27,757 nt of DNA. Origin: a virus. Location: the IMG/VR virus record IMGVR_UViG_3300008113_004969, positions 1 to 27,757 of that record; one strand, written 5' to 3'. Made by a program: the position numbers and the translations under genes. Below are positions 7,168 to 17,200 of the stretch, one piece after another. Under the pieces are notes generated by a model. It did not search any database, was not told the DNA's origin, and saw only the letters and a list, made by a program, of their open reading frames with translations. The number at the start of each line of letters is the position of its first letter. The first letter of the stretch is position 1.

Positions 7168-10100
7168 ATGTCAAGAGCAAATATTCAATCTCTATTACAA
7201 ATGCAACCCATTGAGCCATTACAAGCTCAACGAACTCCTGTTGAGTTTAAAGAATCATCTTTTTCAGGAGGACAATTCCGACCTGGCGAAATGTCAGCTT
7301 TACCCGCTAAGTCTTCTGAAGTTTATATGTATGAAGCATTAGCGGAAATTGCTTCGGGAACACAACAAAGTTTAAATATTTTTGCTGATATAGGCCAAAG
7401 AATTGAAAATGAAACAATTCAAAACAGTGAAATTGAGTGGGAAAGAATTGATGCATTGGAGATTGATCCTAGAGAAAAAGTACAAATGTTTAATAAACAT
7501 TTAGAAAATAACTCTACTATTTTGTCTGGTGATGCATGGAAACGTAAGTTAACTAATCGAATGGCAAAGTCATGGGGACCTGATGCCTTTGAACAATTTG
7601 TTTCAGATGAGTATAATTCTCAGGCAAAAGAATGGGATAAGTTTGATGGTAAAATGGGTCCTGTTTTATCAGATGAATTCTTAGAAGTATTTGCTAAAAA
7701 CAATCCTTCATTAGTTGGTTCAAACTTTTATACCTCTTTACGCAATGCAACTACAGCTCAGTTAGTTGAACAAGAACAAATGCTTGTAACCAATCAACTA
7801 TTGGGAGCAAAAATACAAGAGTTTTCTCTTCCTTCGGACTTATTATCTGGATTGGCTGATGGTTCATTGGATATTGAACAAGCAAGGAAAATAAATCCAA
7901 AAGTTGTTACTCTTTTAGAACAAGCTTATTCATATACAGATAGATCATCACATGCAGATGTACTTAAGAAAGAATTTTATGACGCTACTGCTGACATGGT
8001 TTCTACCTTTGATCCTGATATCCAATATCAAGTAAGAGTAAAGCTTTCTGAAATATTACCTAAGATTGAAGCTGATTTTTGGAATGCATCTAGATTACTT
8101 AGGAAAAATGATAACGATAGAATGAAACAAGCTTTAGCAGCTTCAGCTTCATTAGGGTTTCTTTCAGCTCCAAATCAACAAACCCTAAAGACATTTGGAG
8201 AACAGAGTAGAGCTGCCCTCTCTAATATGAATGATATACAGCAAGTGGAATATTTAAAAGATGCTTATACACAAGTTTATAATGGACTAGCTACTAACCA
8301 GTATCCAACTTATAATGCTGCTTCTTTTACTTTATTACCTCCAGCACAACAATTAGAAATTGTAGATAAACTATTTAAAGAGTCTTTTGGCCCTGGTTTA
8401 GATGGAGTATTAAAAGTTAAAACTTCAGATTTTAAAGATTTAGATTCTACTGTAAAATACCTTTCAAGTGCTTTTAAAGTTTCTAAACAGGGACAACAAT
8501 TGTGGGGTGGATTACTAAGTTCTGTAGAGTCTTCAGCAAAACAAATTATTGATGGGATTATTTTAGATTCTAATATTCCTTTAAAAACAAGTTTAGGTAG
8601 TTTTGTGGATGATTTCGATGCCAAACTTGGATTAACTAGAGACTTAGTTCAAAGTGGTTATACACCAGAAGAAGCAAGAAACCTTATTGAATCTGTATTC
8701 TTTACAGAGCAACGAGATGCTGAAGGTAACATAATTAAAGATGCAAATGGACAGCCTATTGTTACGCCTAGAACAGATACTATTCAACAAATGATTAACG
8801 AAGGAAATGTAGATGTTCTTGTCCCATTTACTAAAGCTGGGTTATCTTACGAAGCTATAGAAAAACTTCGTGGATATGTTGTTAATATTATAGAAGCAAA
8901 AGCTAAAAATACTCCAAAGGGTGGAACTGCTACTACCCTTGATAAAAGAAAATACCTAACAACTGAAAGTGCTTTAGGAGCCTTAATTAGTGATCCAGGT
9001 CTTTTGAATGCTGTAGATGCCTATAGTGCTAATCCAAGCCGACTAAATGAACTAAGTCCCGAAGCTTACCAAGATTTTAATACGCTTATAAAAGCTAAAG
9101 CTAAAATAGATTATGAAGCACGCACTGTTGCTTTGAATGTTTTAGTATCTGCTGGTAAGATAACTGAACAAGAGTTAGAACTATATCTTAAACCACAATC
9201 AGCTCAAACATTTCAGGAACAAACCCAAAGATTTAAGACTATAGAAAAAATTAACACAGAAGTAAATAAATATTATGGTGTTAATCTTGAAGGAATGACT
9301 GTTCTTGATCCAACTAAACCAATATCATGGGATTCAATAGCTAATCAAGAGTGGACAACCACAGGAAATGATGGTGTTGAATACTTAGCTAATACAGGCA
9401 ATTGGTTAGGTTTACGAACTGCTATGATTGCGCGAACTATGCATCAACTACCAGAAAGCACATCTAATGAGTTCTTTAGTCAGTTTAGAAGACAATTTGC
9501 AAAACTTGGTAATGGTTCTATTGCTAATGTAAAACCAAATGAACTTTATCCAGTATTATTTGTTGCACGGGGATTAGCGTTAACTGGAACAAACTTTAAT
9601 TTCTCGGTTGATATGTCTAATCAAGGTAATAAAGTTTTTGAAAGTTTAGTAAAGTTTATTGCTACATCTGATATTCCAACTAGCGTAAGCGGAGTAGATA
9701 ATAAAGCTAGTCAGTTTTTATCTATTGTACAAGCAGCATCTAGAGTAATGGGCAACCCTTCAGAAAAGATATCTGTAATTCCTGGTGCTGAAGCTAAGTC
9801 TACTTCAGAAACTGCTTCTGATTTTATTACGCAAATTGGAACAGGAAGAATTCATAGTTTTTATGGACTTAATGAAGAGGATTTTAAAAAACAAAAAGTT
9901 TCGGATAAAACAACACAGGTTGTTGCTCAAGCTTTTGGTATAGCAGGACGTACTCCAGAAGAAAGCCTAGTAAATGTATATAACCTTATTAGCCCTATGT
10001 TTGCTAGTAATTCATCATTTGCCCAAACAGGAAATATTTTACCTCCTACTTATAATGGAAGTATGATGGTTCAACTTCCTAACCAAGATCCAAAACCATT

Positions 10101-11208
10101 TAATTCACTTTCAGTGGATGAAAAGCTTGTTTATTACTTTGATGCTTTAGGAAAAACAGATCGTAGAGAAGCTGAAGGTGTTTTAATGACTTTACTTTCA
10201 CTACAACAATCGGTTCCTCCAGATCAATTACCAGTTGGTACAGCAAATAATGCAGCAAATCGTATTCAGGCTATGAGATCTTTATCAGAAACAACTAGAG
10301 AATTTAACCTAAGAAACTCATCTTTAGGTGGTGTTCCTTTCTACAGTGTACAATTTGCTGCACGAAACTGGAATTATTATATGTTTCCTGGTTGGTCCCC
10401 AAATATTATTAGACAAGGAACTACATTACCAAGTTTAGACACTAGTTATGATCCTTCTGCATCAACAAGAAGTCCTGAGTTTGTTCTTAAGCAAGCACTA
10501 CAGGCTACTTTTCCTGAAGGTATTCCTCTTTCCTTTTCTGATATGAGTGATATAATGGATAAGAGTTCTGATCCTAATGCAAGATCTTTATTTAGAAGTG
10601 ACTTTGAAAATGCCTTTAGTGATGGTACTACTTTTGAAAGTCGTCGTGGAGTACGAAAAGGTTTAGATCCAGTTGATTTATATGTTGCTTCGACTCTTAG
10701 TTTACCAGCCTCAAAAGAAAACTTAGACTGGTTAATAAAAACATATGTTTCTCCTGAAGGTATTCAATTATTAGAAAGTAAATCAAACGAAATACAAGCA
10801 ATGAATAATGAACTTGCAAAACAAACTGTAGGAGCTTCTGATGTTACAGTTTTTGAAATGTTAAAAAGAATAGATCCAGAAACATTTAAGACTGTAACCC
10901 AAAAACTACAAGAATTAAAACTTGGTTTAAACGAAGTAAATAAAACTGCTAGATTCTCTACAAATCCAACTAGAACACAAGCTTCTATTTACTATAGAGA
11001 TAAAAACGGTAATCACCAAAATATACCAATTTACACTTTACCATCACAACCAACTACGTCAACAGCAAGTGCTGTAAACCATAGACGCCTTGTTCGTTGG
11101 ACTAAAACTATGCTTGAATTAGATAGACTTCAAGGCCCACAAGAACCAGATAACAAATCAAAGACAAAAACAACTTTGAGCGATACACTAGGAAGAACTA
11201 AACTATGA
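7168..11208 (+). CDS. Large internal virion protein in the gp15 position
   Basis: 1346 residues, ATG behind TAAGGAGCAATTA. The sequence is mostly helical and soluble, with no transmembrane span and no recognised catalytic motif. The N-terminal ~100 residues (Q/P-rich start, then EALAEIASGTQQSLNIFADIGQ) resemble the opening of gp15-like core proteins, which typically begin with a short extended segment and an A-x-x-L-x-x-F helix. Position directly after the gp14-like gene, size and helical content support an internal core/ejection protein forming the periplasmic part of the DNA-ejection channel. It is almost twice the length of T7 gp15 (747 aa). The C-terminus is basic and rich in T, S and P. 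The gene overlaps the next by 4 nt (ATGA), so the two products are probably made in step. Confidence 0.6.
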   Translation: MSRANIQSLLQMQPIEPLQAQRTPVEFKESSFSGGQFRPGEMSALPAKSSEVYMYEALAEIASGTQQSLNIFADIGQRIENETIQNSEIEWERIDALEIDPREKVQMFNKHLENNSTILSGDAWKRKLTNRMAKSWGPDAFEQFVSDEYNSQAKEWDKFDGKMGPVLSDEFLEVFAKNNPSLVGSNFYTSLRNATTAQLVEQEQMLVTNQLLGAKIQEFSLPSDLLSGLADGSLDIEQARKINPKVVTLLEQAYSYTDRSSHADVLKKEFYDATADMVSTFDPDIQYQVRVKLSEILPKIEADFWNASRLLRKNDNDRMKQALAASASLGFLSAPNQQTLKTFGEQSRAALSNMNDIQQVEYLKDAYTQVYNGLATNQYPTYNAASFTLLPPAQQLEIVDKLFKESFGPGLDGVLKVKTSDFKDLDSTVKYLSSAFKVSKQGQQLWGGLLSSVESSAKQIIDGIILDSNIPLKTSLGSFVDDFDAKLGLTRDLVQSGYTPEEARNLIESVFFTEQRDAEGNIIKDANGQPIVTPRTDTIQQMINEGNVDVLVPFTKAGLSYEAIEKLRGYVVNIIEAKAKNTPKGGTATTLDKRKYLTTESALGALISDPGLLNAVDAYSANPSRLNELSPEAYQDFNTLIKAKAKIDYEARTVALNVLVSAGKITEQELELYLKPQSAQTFQEQTQRFKTIEKINTEVNKYYGVNLEGMTVLDPTKPISWDSIANQEWTTTGNDGVEYLANTGNWLGLRTAMIARTMHQLPESTSNEFFSQFRRQFAKLGNGSIANVKPNELYPVLFVARGLALTGTNFNFSVDMSNQGNKVFESLVKFIATSDIPTSVSGVDNKASQFLSIVQAASRVMGNPSEKISVIPGAEAKSTSETASDFITQIGTGRIHSFYGLNEEDFKKQKVSDKTTQVVAQAFGIAGRTPEESLVNVYNLISPMFASNSSFAQTGNILPPTYNGSMMVQLPNQDPKPFNSLSVDEKLVYYFDALGKTDRREAEGVLMTLLSLQQSVPPDQLPVGTANNAANRIQAMRSLSETTREFNLRNSSLGGVPFYSVQFAARNWNYYMFPGWSPNIIRQGTTLPSLDTSYDPSASTRSPEFVLKQALQATFPEGIPLSFSDMSDIMDKSSDPNARSLFRSDFENAFSDGTTFESRRGVRKGLDPVDLYVASTLSLPASKENLDWLIKTYVSPEGIQLLESKSNEIQAMNNELAKQTVGASDVTVFEMLKRIDPETFKTVTQKLQELKLGLNEVNKTARFSTNPTRTQASIYYRDKNGNHQNIPIYTLPSQPTTSTASAVNHRRLVRWTKTMLELDRLQGPQEPDNKSKTKTTLSDTLGRTKL

Positions 11209-14195
11209 GTATGTTTACAAATAACCCTATTAATTTAGGACTAACCACTACAAACAATCAACCTAGTGAAGAATCTTCTGTTTATTTTGGTCCTGTTGAT
11301 AGAGAAAACATTAGAAAAACTATGTTAATGTTTGGTTTTGATGCAACTGTTAAAGAAAGACAAAGAAACCAAGAACTTGCTTTAGCGGATGAAAACAAAG
11401 CTAACGAAGTTTCTGAATACTTTAAAAGATTTAAAGAAAGAAAAAACGAAGAAGAAGAAGTAATTGAATCTTATGCCCAAGAGTTAGGTTATGATCAAAA
11501 AGGATTATTATCTTACGATCCCAACTCAGGTGGTAAGTTTAAAATGGGAACTTTAGGTTTTCATGATGCAAATGTTGTAGCAAATTACAATGGTCAATTA
11601 CTTGAGTTAATGACTACAAACCAAAATACTATTTGGGCACAAACAAATGCTTTTATGAACACAGATCTTTTTAATGCATCTACCGCATTAGAACCAATTG
11701 TAGAAACTGTTCCTATGTTTCAATTAGACCTAGCAACAGGAACATACTTTAAACCAGATGGCACAACACTATTAATGAAAGACCTTAGGGATACCGCAGG
11801 TATTAATCTTGATACTATGGGTATTTCATTTAACCCAGACGATCCTGTAACTCCTAATACTATTGTTGGTTTTGGTCTTGAACAAGCACCAATTTTAGCT
11901 GAAAGCGTTTTATTAGCACAACGGACTAAATCACCAGGTATTAAAGCTTTATTACGAAATGAATTTGAAGAATCATTTTTTAATGAACGAGTTGGATCTA
12001 ATATAGTTAATAATTTTGATAGATATTTGTTAAAGCCGTGGGGTTCAGCAGCTACAGATCTTTCTCTCTGGCCTGTTTTGGATGCTATTGAAGGTTTAGT
12101 TTCTCCTGAAACAACAAACCCAGCATGGATTGCTTTACATAGTTCTAATAAAATTAATGGATCTGAAATGGTTAATGAACTTCAAACTAGAGATCCAGTT
12201 CTTTATAAAGCATGGACAGACGAGGGTGTTGATTGGGAATATCTAAAAGGCGTTAAAAATGCTGGTGAGTTTAGGTCTTACGTTAATGGGGTATTTATTA
12301 ATAATGCAATTGCAAGAACTTTACAAACTCATCAACAAATACATCCATACTGGACATATGTTAAAAAAGCAAGACATGCAATTTACAGTACCTTAACTTC
12401 TGGTGATGCTGTAGGACAAACCGCTATTATGGTTGCTACTGCTGGTGCTAGTACAGCTTTTTCAATTGGCCTTAGTGCACGATCTGCTGTGATTGGTGCT
12501 ACTAGAACAGCAGCAACTTCGTCTAATAACTTTAGGTCTGGCATTAAAGGAGCTATGGCTGTCAGACAAACCCTACAGAGAATAAACGCTGCGTTACCTG
12601 TTAATCTTCCTGGAACTATATTAGAAATTGCAGCTAAGAAAGCTGGAACTAAGTTTCCAAGATTAACGGCATTGAATAATACTATAAAAGGAACTAATCT
12701 TAGTTCATTAAAGGGTGCTGATTTTGCTAAAGGTGTAGCTAAAACAGGAGCACTTTGGAGTGCTGGACAAGCTGTAGAAGGTTTTGTTGAAGAAGGCGTT
12801 ACAAGTTTAATCAATCAAGGATATGATTATTCTTTAGGATTTAGATCTCATTTAGATTTAGCAAATACATTTGAACAAGCACTCTTTGGTGCTATTATGG
12901 AACCAATATTAGGTGGTACCCTTGCTCCTTTAAACTTTGCGACTGCTAAGATTATCAATAGTCCTAATGCTGTTATTAACGCAGGAGCACGTTTCTTTAA
13001 TCTAGATCCATCTAGAGCTAGAGAATTTAATGCTTATTTATCTGCCATACAAGGTAGTTTTGATGATTTAGACCCTATAGCAAAAGAAATGAGAATTCAA
13101 CAAATTACTAGAGGTTTAATGTTTGAAAGAACCTTTGGTAAATATACATCTGAGGGTTATGAATCTATTGAAAAAGCTTATACATCTTTGTCTAACTTAG
13201 GTAGTCAAGTAAGTGCCCTTAGTGGAAAACTAAATACAACATCTTTATTGGATGCTGGAATTATATTTGGTGAGACACTAGAAAAACTAAATATTGATTA
13301 TAGACAAAATAAACTAAACCAAGAACAACTAAATAATATTGATGAAGCGATTAATGAAGGTGTATTTATTAAGTCTAAGGATGGAACTTTACAGTTAAAC
13401 AAAAACCTTGCAGAATCCTTTCTGTTAATTACAACTTTAGGTGGTTTAGGTCGAAGTAATAATAACTCTTTATTAGGTTTGAGTTTTTTTAAAACACAAC
13501 ACGATAGTCTTGTAACAGAAAAACTTAGAAAAAAGAATGAAGAGTTAGTAAAAAAACTTGAAGATCCAAATCTTCCAGTAGAAGAAAAAGAAAAACTTCA
13601 AGAAGAGTTAGATAATAAAATTGCTGAAGGTTTAAAAACTGTTAGTAAAGATGTTATTGAACAAGTACAAAAACAACAGAAATTATTCTTTAAAGTATTT
13701 CCTATTGTACAAGAAACCATAGAGTCTTTTGAAATTGACCCACAAACTAACAACTCTATTCAAGCTGCTACAGATAATTTATTACAAACGCTACAAGAAC
13801 CTGTAAAACGATTACAAGAGTTTTCAGAGAATTTAAAAAATCAACAAGATACTCAAGGTACTCCTATAGATACTGGGGCTACTCAAGGTACTTCTATAGA
13901 TACTGGGGCTACTCAAGGTACTTCTATAGATACTGGGGCTACTCAAGGTACTCCTATAGATACACTTACAACACCTAAAGTACAGGAAAAACCTGCATTA
14001 TCTCAAGAAACTTTTGAACAGTTCTCAACTTTACTTAAATCCGTGGATATAGAAACGAATGGATATGTTAATTCGTTTGTTAATATACATAAAGAAGACA
14101 GCGAAAAACAAGCCAGAGCATTGATAGAGTTAGCTCCATTATATGATAAAGAAGAGCTTAAAAAAGAATTACAAACACAGATTAATTGCTCATAA
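11205..14195 (+). CDS. Internal virion protein, 996 aa, with hydrophobic middle and decapeptide repeats
   Basis: The ATG overlaps the preceding stop (ATGA) and is preceded by AGGAAG. Residues ~30-90 are highly charged (KERQRNQELALADENKANEV...KRFKERKNEEEEV). Residues ~400-430 are small and hydrophobic (TAIMVATAGASTAFSIGLSA), a candidate membrane-inserting helix pair. Residues ~765-815 are a charged coiled coil (EKLRKKNEELVKKLEDPN...EKEKLQEELDNKIAEG). Residues 883-920 hold a decapeptide repeat TQGT(P/S)IDTGA, followed by a charged C-terminus. No enzymatic motif was found; in particular I see no lytic transglycosylase E-S-x-F motif. Context places it among the ejection proteins. It may represent part of what gp16 does in T7 (membrane insertion), with other functions moved to the next gene. 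Family unassigned. Confidence 0.55.
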   Translation: MSMFTNNPINLGLTTTNNQPSEESSVYFGPVDRENIRKTMLMFGFDATVKERQRNQELALADENKANEVSEYFKRFKERKNEEEEVIESYAQELGYDQKGLLSYDPNSGGKFKMGTLGFHDANVVANYNGQLLELMTTNQNTIWAQTNAFMNTDLFNASTALEPIVETVPMFQLDLATGTYFKPDGTTLLMKDLRDTAGINLDTMGISFNPDDPVTPNTIVGFGLEQAPILAESVLLAQRTKSPGIKALLRNEFEESFFNERVGSNIVNNFDRYLLKPWGSAATDLSLWPVLDAIEGLVSPETTNPAWIALHSSNKINGSEMVNELQTRDPVLYKAWTDEGVDWEYLKGVKNAGEFRSYVNGVFINNAIARTLQTHQQIHPYWTYVKKARHAIYSTLTSGDAVGQTAIMVATAGASTAFSIGLSARSAVIGATRTAATSSNNFRSGIKGAMAVRQTLQRINAALPVNLPGTILEIAAKKAGTKFPRLTALNNTIKGTNLSSLKGADFAKGVAKTGALWSAGQAVEGFVEEGVTSLINQGYDYSLGFRSHLDLANTFEQALFGAIMEPILGGTLAPLNFATAKIINSPNAVINAGARFFNLDPSRAREFNAYLSAIQGSFDDLDPIAKEMRIQQITRGLMFERTFGKYTSEGYESIEKAYTSLSNLGSQVSALSGKLNTTSLLDAGIIFGETLEKLNIDYRQNKLNQEQLNNIDEAINEGVFIKSKDGTLQLNKNLAESFLLITTLGGLGRSNNNSLLGLSFFKTQHDSLVTEKLRKKNEELVKKLEDPNLPVEEKEKLQEELDNKIAEGLKTVSKDVIEQVQKQQKLFFKVFPIVQETIESFEIDPQTNNSIQAATDNLLQTLQEPVKRLQEFSENLKNQQDTQGTPIDTGATQGTSIDTGATQGTSIDTGATQGTPIDTLTTPKVQEKPALSQETFEQFSTLLKSVDIETNGYVNSFVNIHKEDSEKQARALIELAPLYDKEELKKELQTQINCS
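13851..13964 (+). repeat. 30-nt in-frame tandem repeat, 3 full copies plus a partial fourth
   Basis: The unit begins ACTCAAGGTACTCCTATAGA and is 30 nt long. Copies start at 13851, 13881, 13911 and 13941, and the fourth diverges after 24 nt. Copies differ only at one base (CCT versus TCT, Pro/Ser), with the first and fourth alike and the second and third identical. Being a multiple of three, the unit adds or removes decapeptides (TQGTPIDTGA) without breaking the frame. Confidence 0.95.
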
Positions 14196-14209
14196 GGAGA
14201 ATTTAAAAT

Positions 14210-17200
14210 ATGTTATGCGACATTCCAAATATTACTAAAGAATTTGAAAGACTAATTTCTAAAGGTGTTCCTGTTGATACAGCTGAAATAATTATTAGAG
14301 GAAAACTCCGAGCAGCATCTAATCCAGTTTCAGAAAAAGTATTAAATGAACTTTTTCCAAAGCCAATAGCCCAGGAATTAACCGAAGATGAAAAGAATGA
14401 ATTAGCAGATATTTGGGATACAATTGCTACTAGATTCTCCACACCAAGTAGAGATTTTTATGTTGAGTTTTTAGATAGTATTGGTAAAGCAGATTTACGA
14501 GAAACCTTTGGATTAATTGTTGGAGATAAACAACAAAGGTTATTTGAACTTGTTAAAAAGAGTGGATTAGATATTGAAAATTACCAAGTAGTTCAATATC
14601 AACATATTAATCGAATTAATGAACTTATTACTGCACATCAAAAACTTGGAAACGAAGAATTTGTAAAAGATCTTCAAGATGTTCTATTAAAAGAACAAAC
14701 CAAACTTGAAAAACGAAAAGAAAACGCTAATAATCTCGGAGAAAAAATTAAAGAACGTGAGATTAAAGCCGCTGTAATTAAAAGTCTTTTAGCAATAGCA
14801 GAAAAAATTGATATTTCTATTATAACCGAAACTGAAAAAGTTTTTAAAGCAGACCTAGAAGATCTATTATCTAAGATTGAAAAATACGTTGAAACAGCTA
14901 AAAACCTAAGAGCTAAGTTAGATAGAGCATATACAGCATGGAAAGCTGCTGATCCAACTAGACGATCAAAATTACGAGAAACTTACTATAAGTTAAAGAA
15001 AGAACTAACACCAAAAATCAAAGAAGCAACTAAAGAAGGCGCTAAGTTAGTTCGAGAATCAGACAAGAAACGACTTGAGTTTATCTCAAAAACTTATAAA
15101 GATCGTTTAGGTAAAAGTCTAGGAGCAAGGGATAAAACCTTTAGTGAAGTTATCTTTAGATTAGAACAAGAATTGAATAAAATACAAGGTGAAATGGTTA
15201 ACCTTAGTCTTAGAGCCGTAGCTCAAGATACAACTAATCTTACTAGATCAACAAGTGAAATTATTACCCATCAAACTCGTATGCGTACAGTTGCTGAAGC
15301 TGGTGCTAAGATGCGTGTTGATAATTTTATTGCTAGACTTGATACTGAAAATACACCCACCTTACAGGAACTTACTGAAACTTTTGGTGAACCCGCGTAC
15401 AATATGATTGTGAATCAACGCGATCCTATTAAACTTGCGGATGGAAGCGAAACTAAAGACTTAACCAATCCAAATAAAAAAGAAATTATTGCAGCTGGAC
15501 GTCTTTGGAAAAACTTAATGATGCAAACAGCAACTGCTGGGTTCTATTCAGAAGATCCTGCTGATATTACAGAAGAAGCAATAAACCTTATTGAAACTAT
15601 TGCAATGGGTCGTACTATAGTGGATTCATCCTCTCCTGAAGCCATTGATCCTTCCTTTGCTCCAGCTAATACTGCTGAAGATCGTCTAGCAATGGCAACC
15701 CCAGGTGTTATTCCAGATCATAATAGATTTAAAACTGAAGATGAAGCAGTACGAGCACTTGAAGGAACAATCCGTCGTTTATACAGTGTATTTGGATTTA
15801 AACACTTTAATGGTATAATTCCAGAAAAACTTATCAGACAGGTATTAGATCCTAAGTTAATGGACATCAATCCCAAAGCTTGGCAAAGTGCTCAAATTTC
15901 CTATCTTAAGTCTAAACCTTTTAACGATATTCAAACACAAGATCAAATCAATTTACGTCGGGGTATGATCCTTAGTCACGGTGGAAACCCTGATATCATG
16001 CCTGAGTTTAATGACCCTTTGTGGTTTGGCGATAATTCAAAATTAATTTCTTTTGATATTGAAACTTTTGGTAATATCTACCATCCAACTGATAAAGTAG
16101 ATGGTGTTTACTCTATTCAAATTAAAATGAAAGATGGTATTCATCCACCTCAAACAAAGATTTTAGTAAACAGTGGTGGTGTCTTAGTAGATGCAAAGTC
16201 TGTTATTACACCTGATAGAGATCCTATTACCAAGGATCAACTAACTAAGTTTCTGGGAGATTTAGAAAACTTCCAGAATGAGGGCTTTAAAGTTATTACT
16301 CATAATGGTAATAATTTTGATTTTCCTCAACTAAAGAAACATGTTAATGATGTTGATTTACTAGCAAGAGTTGCTATTCGAAGTATTGACTTATTAGCAA
16401 ATATTACATCAGCTGTTCCTGGTAGAACATGGCATCAAAAACAAAAGACTAAGGGTAAAAAACTTAAAGAACTGGCTAAAGCAAATTTGCCAGAATCTAC
16501 TCCTCGTACAGCTTATGATGGAAGAGTTCAATTTACAAGCGGCTATCCTATTGATTTAACTACAGGAACTGAAATTAAACTTAGTTCTGATGGTATTAAA
16601 CCACTATGGGATGAGGCTAAGGCTTCTGGAGAATGGTATCGTTTTGATGCTTATTCTGAAAATGACGCTGACATTACGATTGATTTGTTTGAACACATGT
16701 TTAATTCAAAAACAAGCGAATTAAAACTAATCAGTGAAGGATCAGTCTCACCATCTATAGTTTCAGTTGGAAAACCACTAAGTAATTTATTTTTAAATAA
16801 TGATACAACCCATATTTCTGGTGATTCTTTAGAAAATTCATTAGGTGATCTTAAAAACATTACACCACAGATGACTGATCAAATCGAATCAGCGTTATAT
16901 ACCGAAGCTGGAGGATACGATGCTCATAAAGTATTGGATATTTTTACTGGCTGGTGGTTAAAAGCACTAATGGGTAATGAGATTAAATATGGAAGAAAAC
17001 TAGAACAAATTAAGCAAGCTCTTGCAACCAAAGCAGAAAAAGAAGTTTTGTTTGATACTATTCTTGTAAATATTGCTAGTGAAAATCTTGGAGCAATTCA
17101 ACCACTACTTAGAGAAAAGTTTAATAAATATGGTTTTGTTTTAACTTTAAATTATAAGACTGATGGTGTTACTGATGGTTTAGTAGAAATTAATGATGAA

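Noticed and set aside
12383-12814. 143-codon reverse-strand frame inside the 996-residue gene
   Set aside because: It mirrors the alanine-rich helix coding on the plus strand. It has no start signal, and every credible gene in the window is on the plus strand.
7168-14195. Lytic transglycosylase domain expected in T7-type core proteins
   Set aside because: No E-S-x-F / G-L-M-Q type signature was visible in either protein, or in the giant protein.
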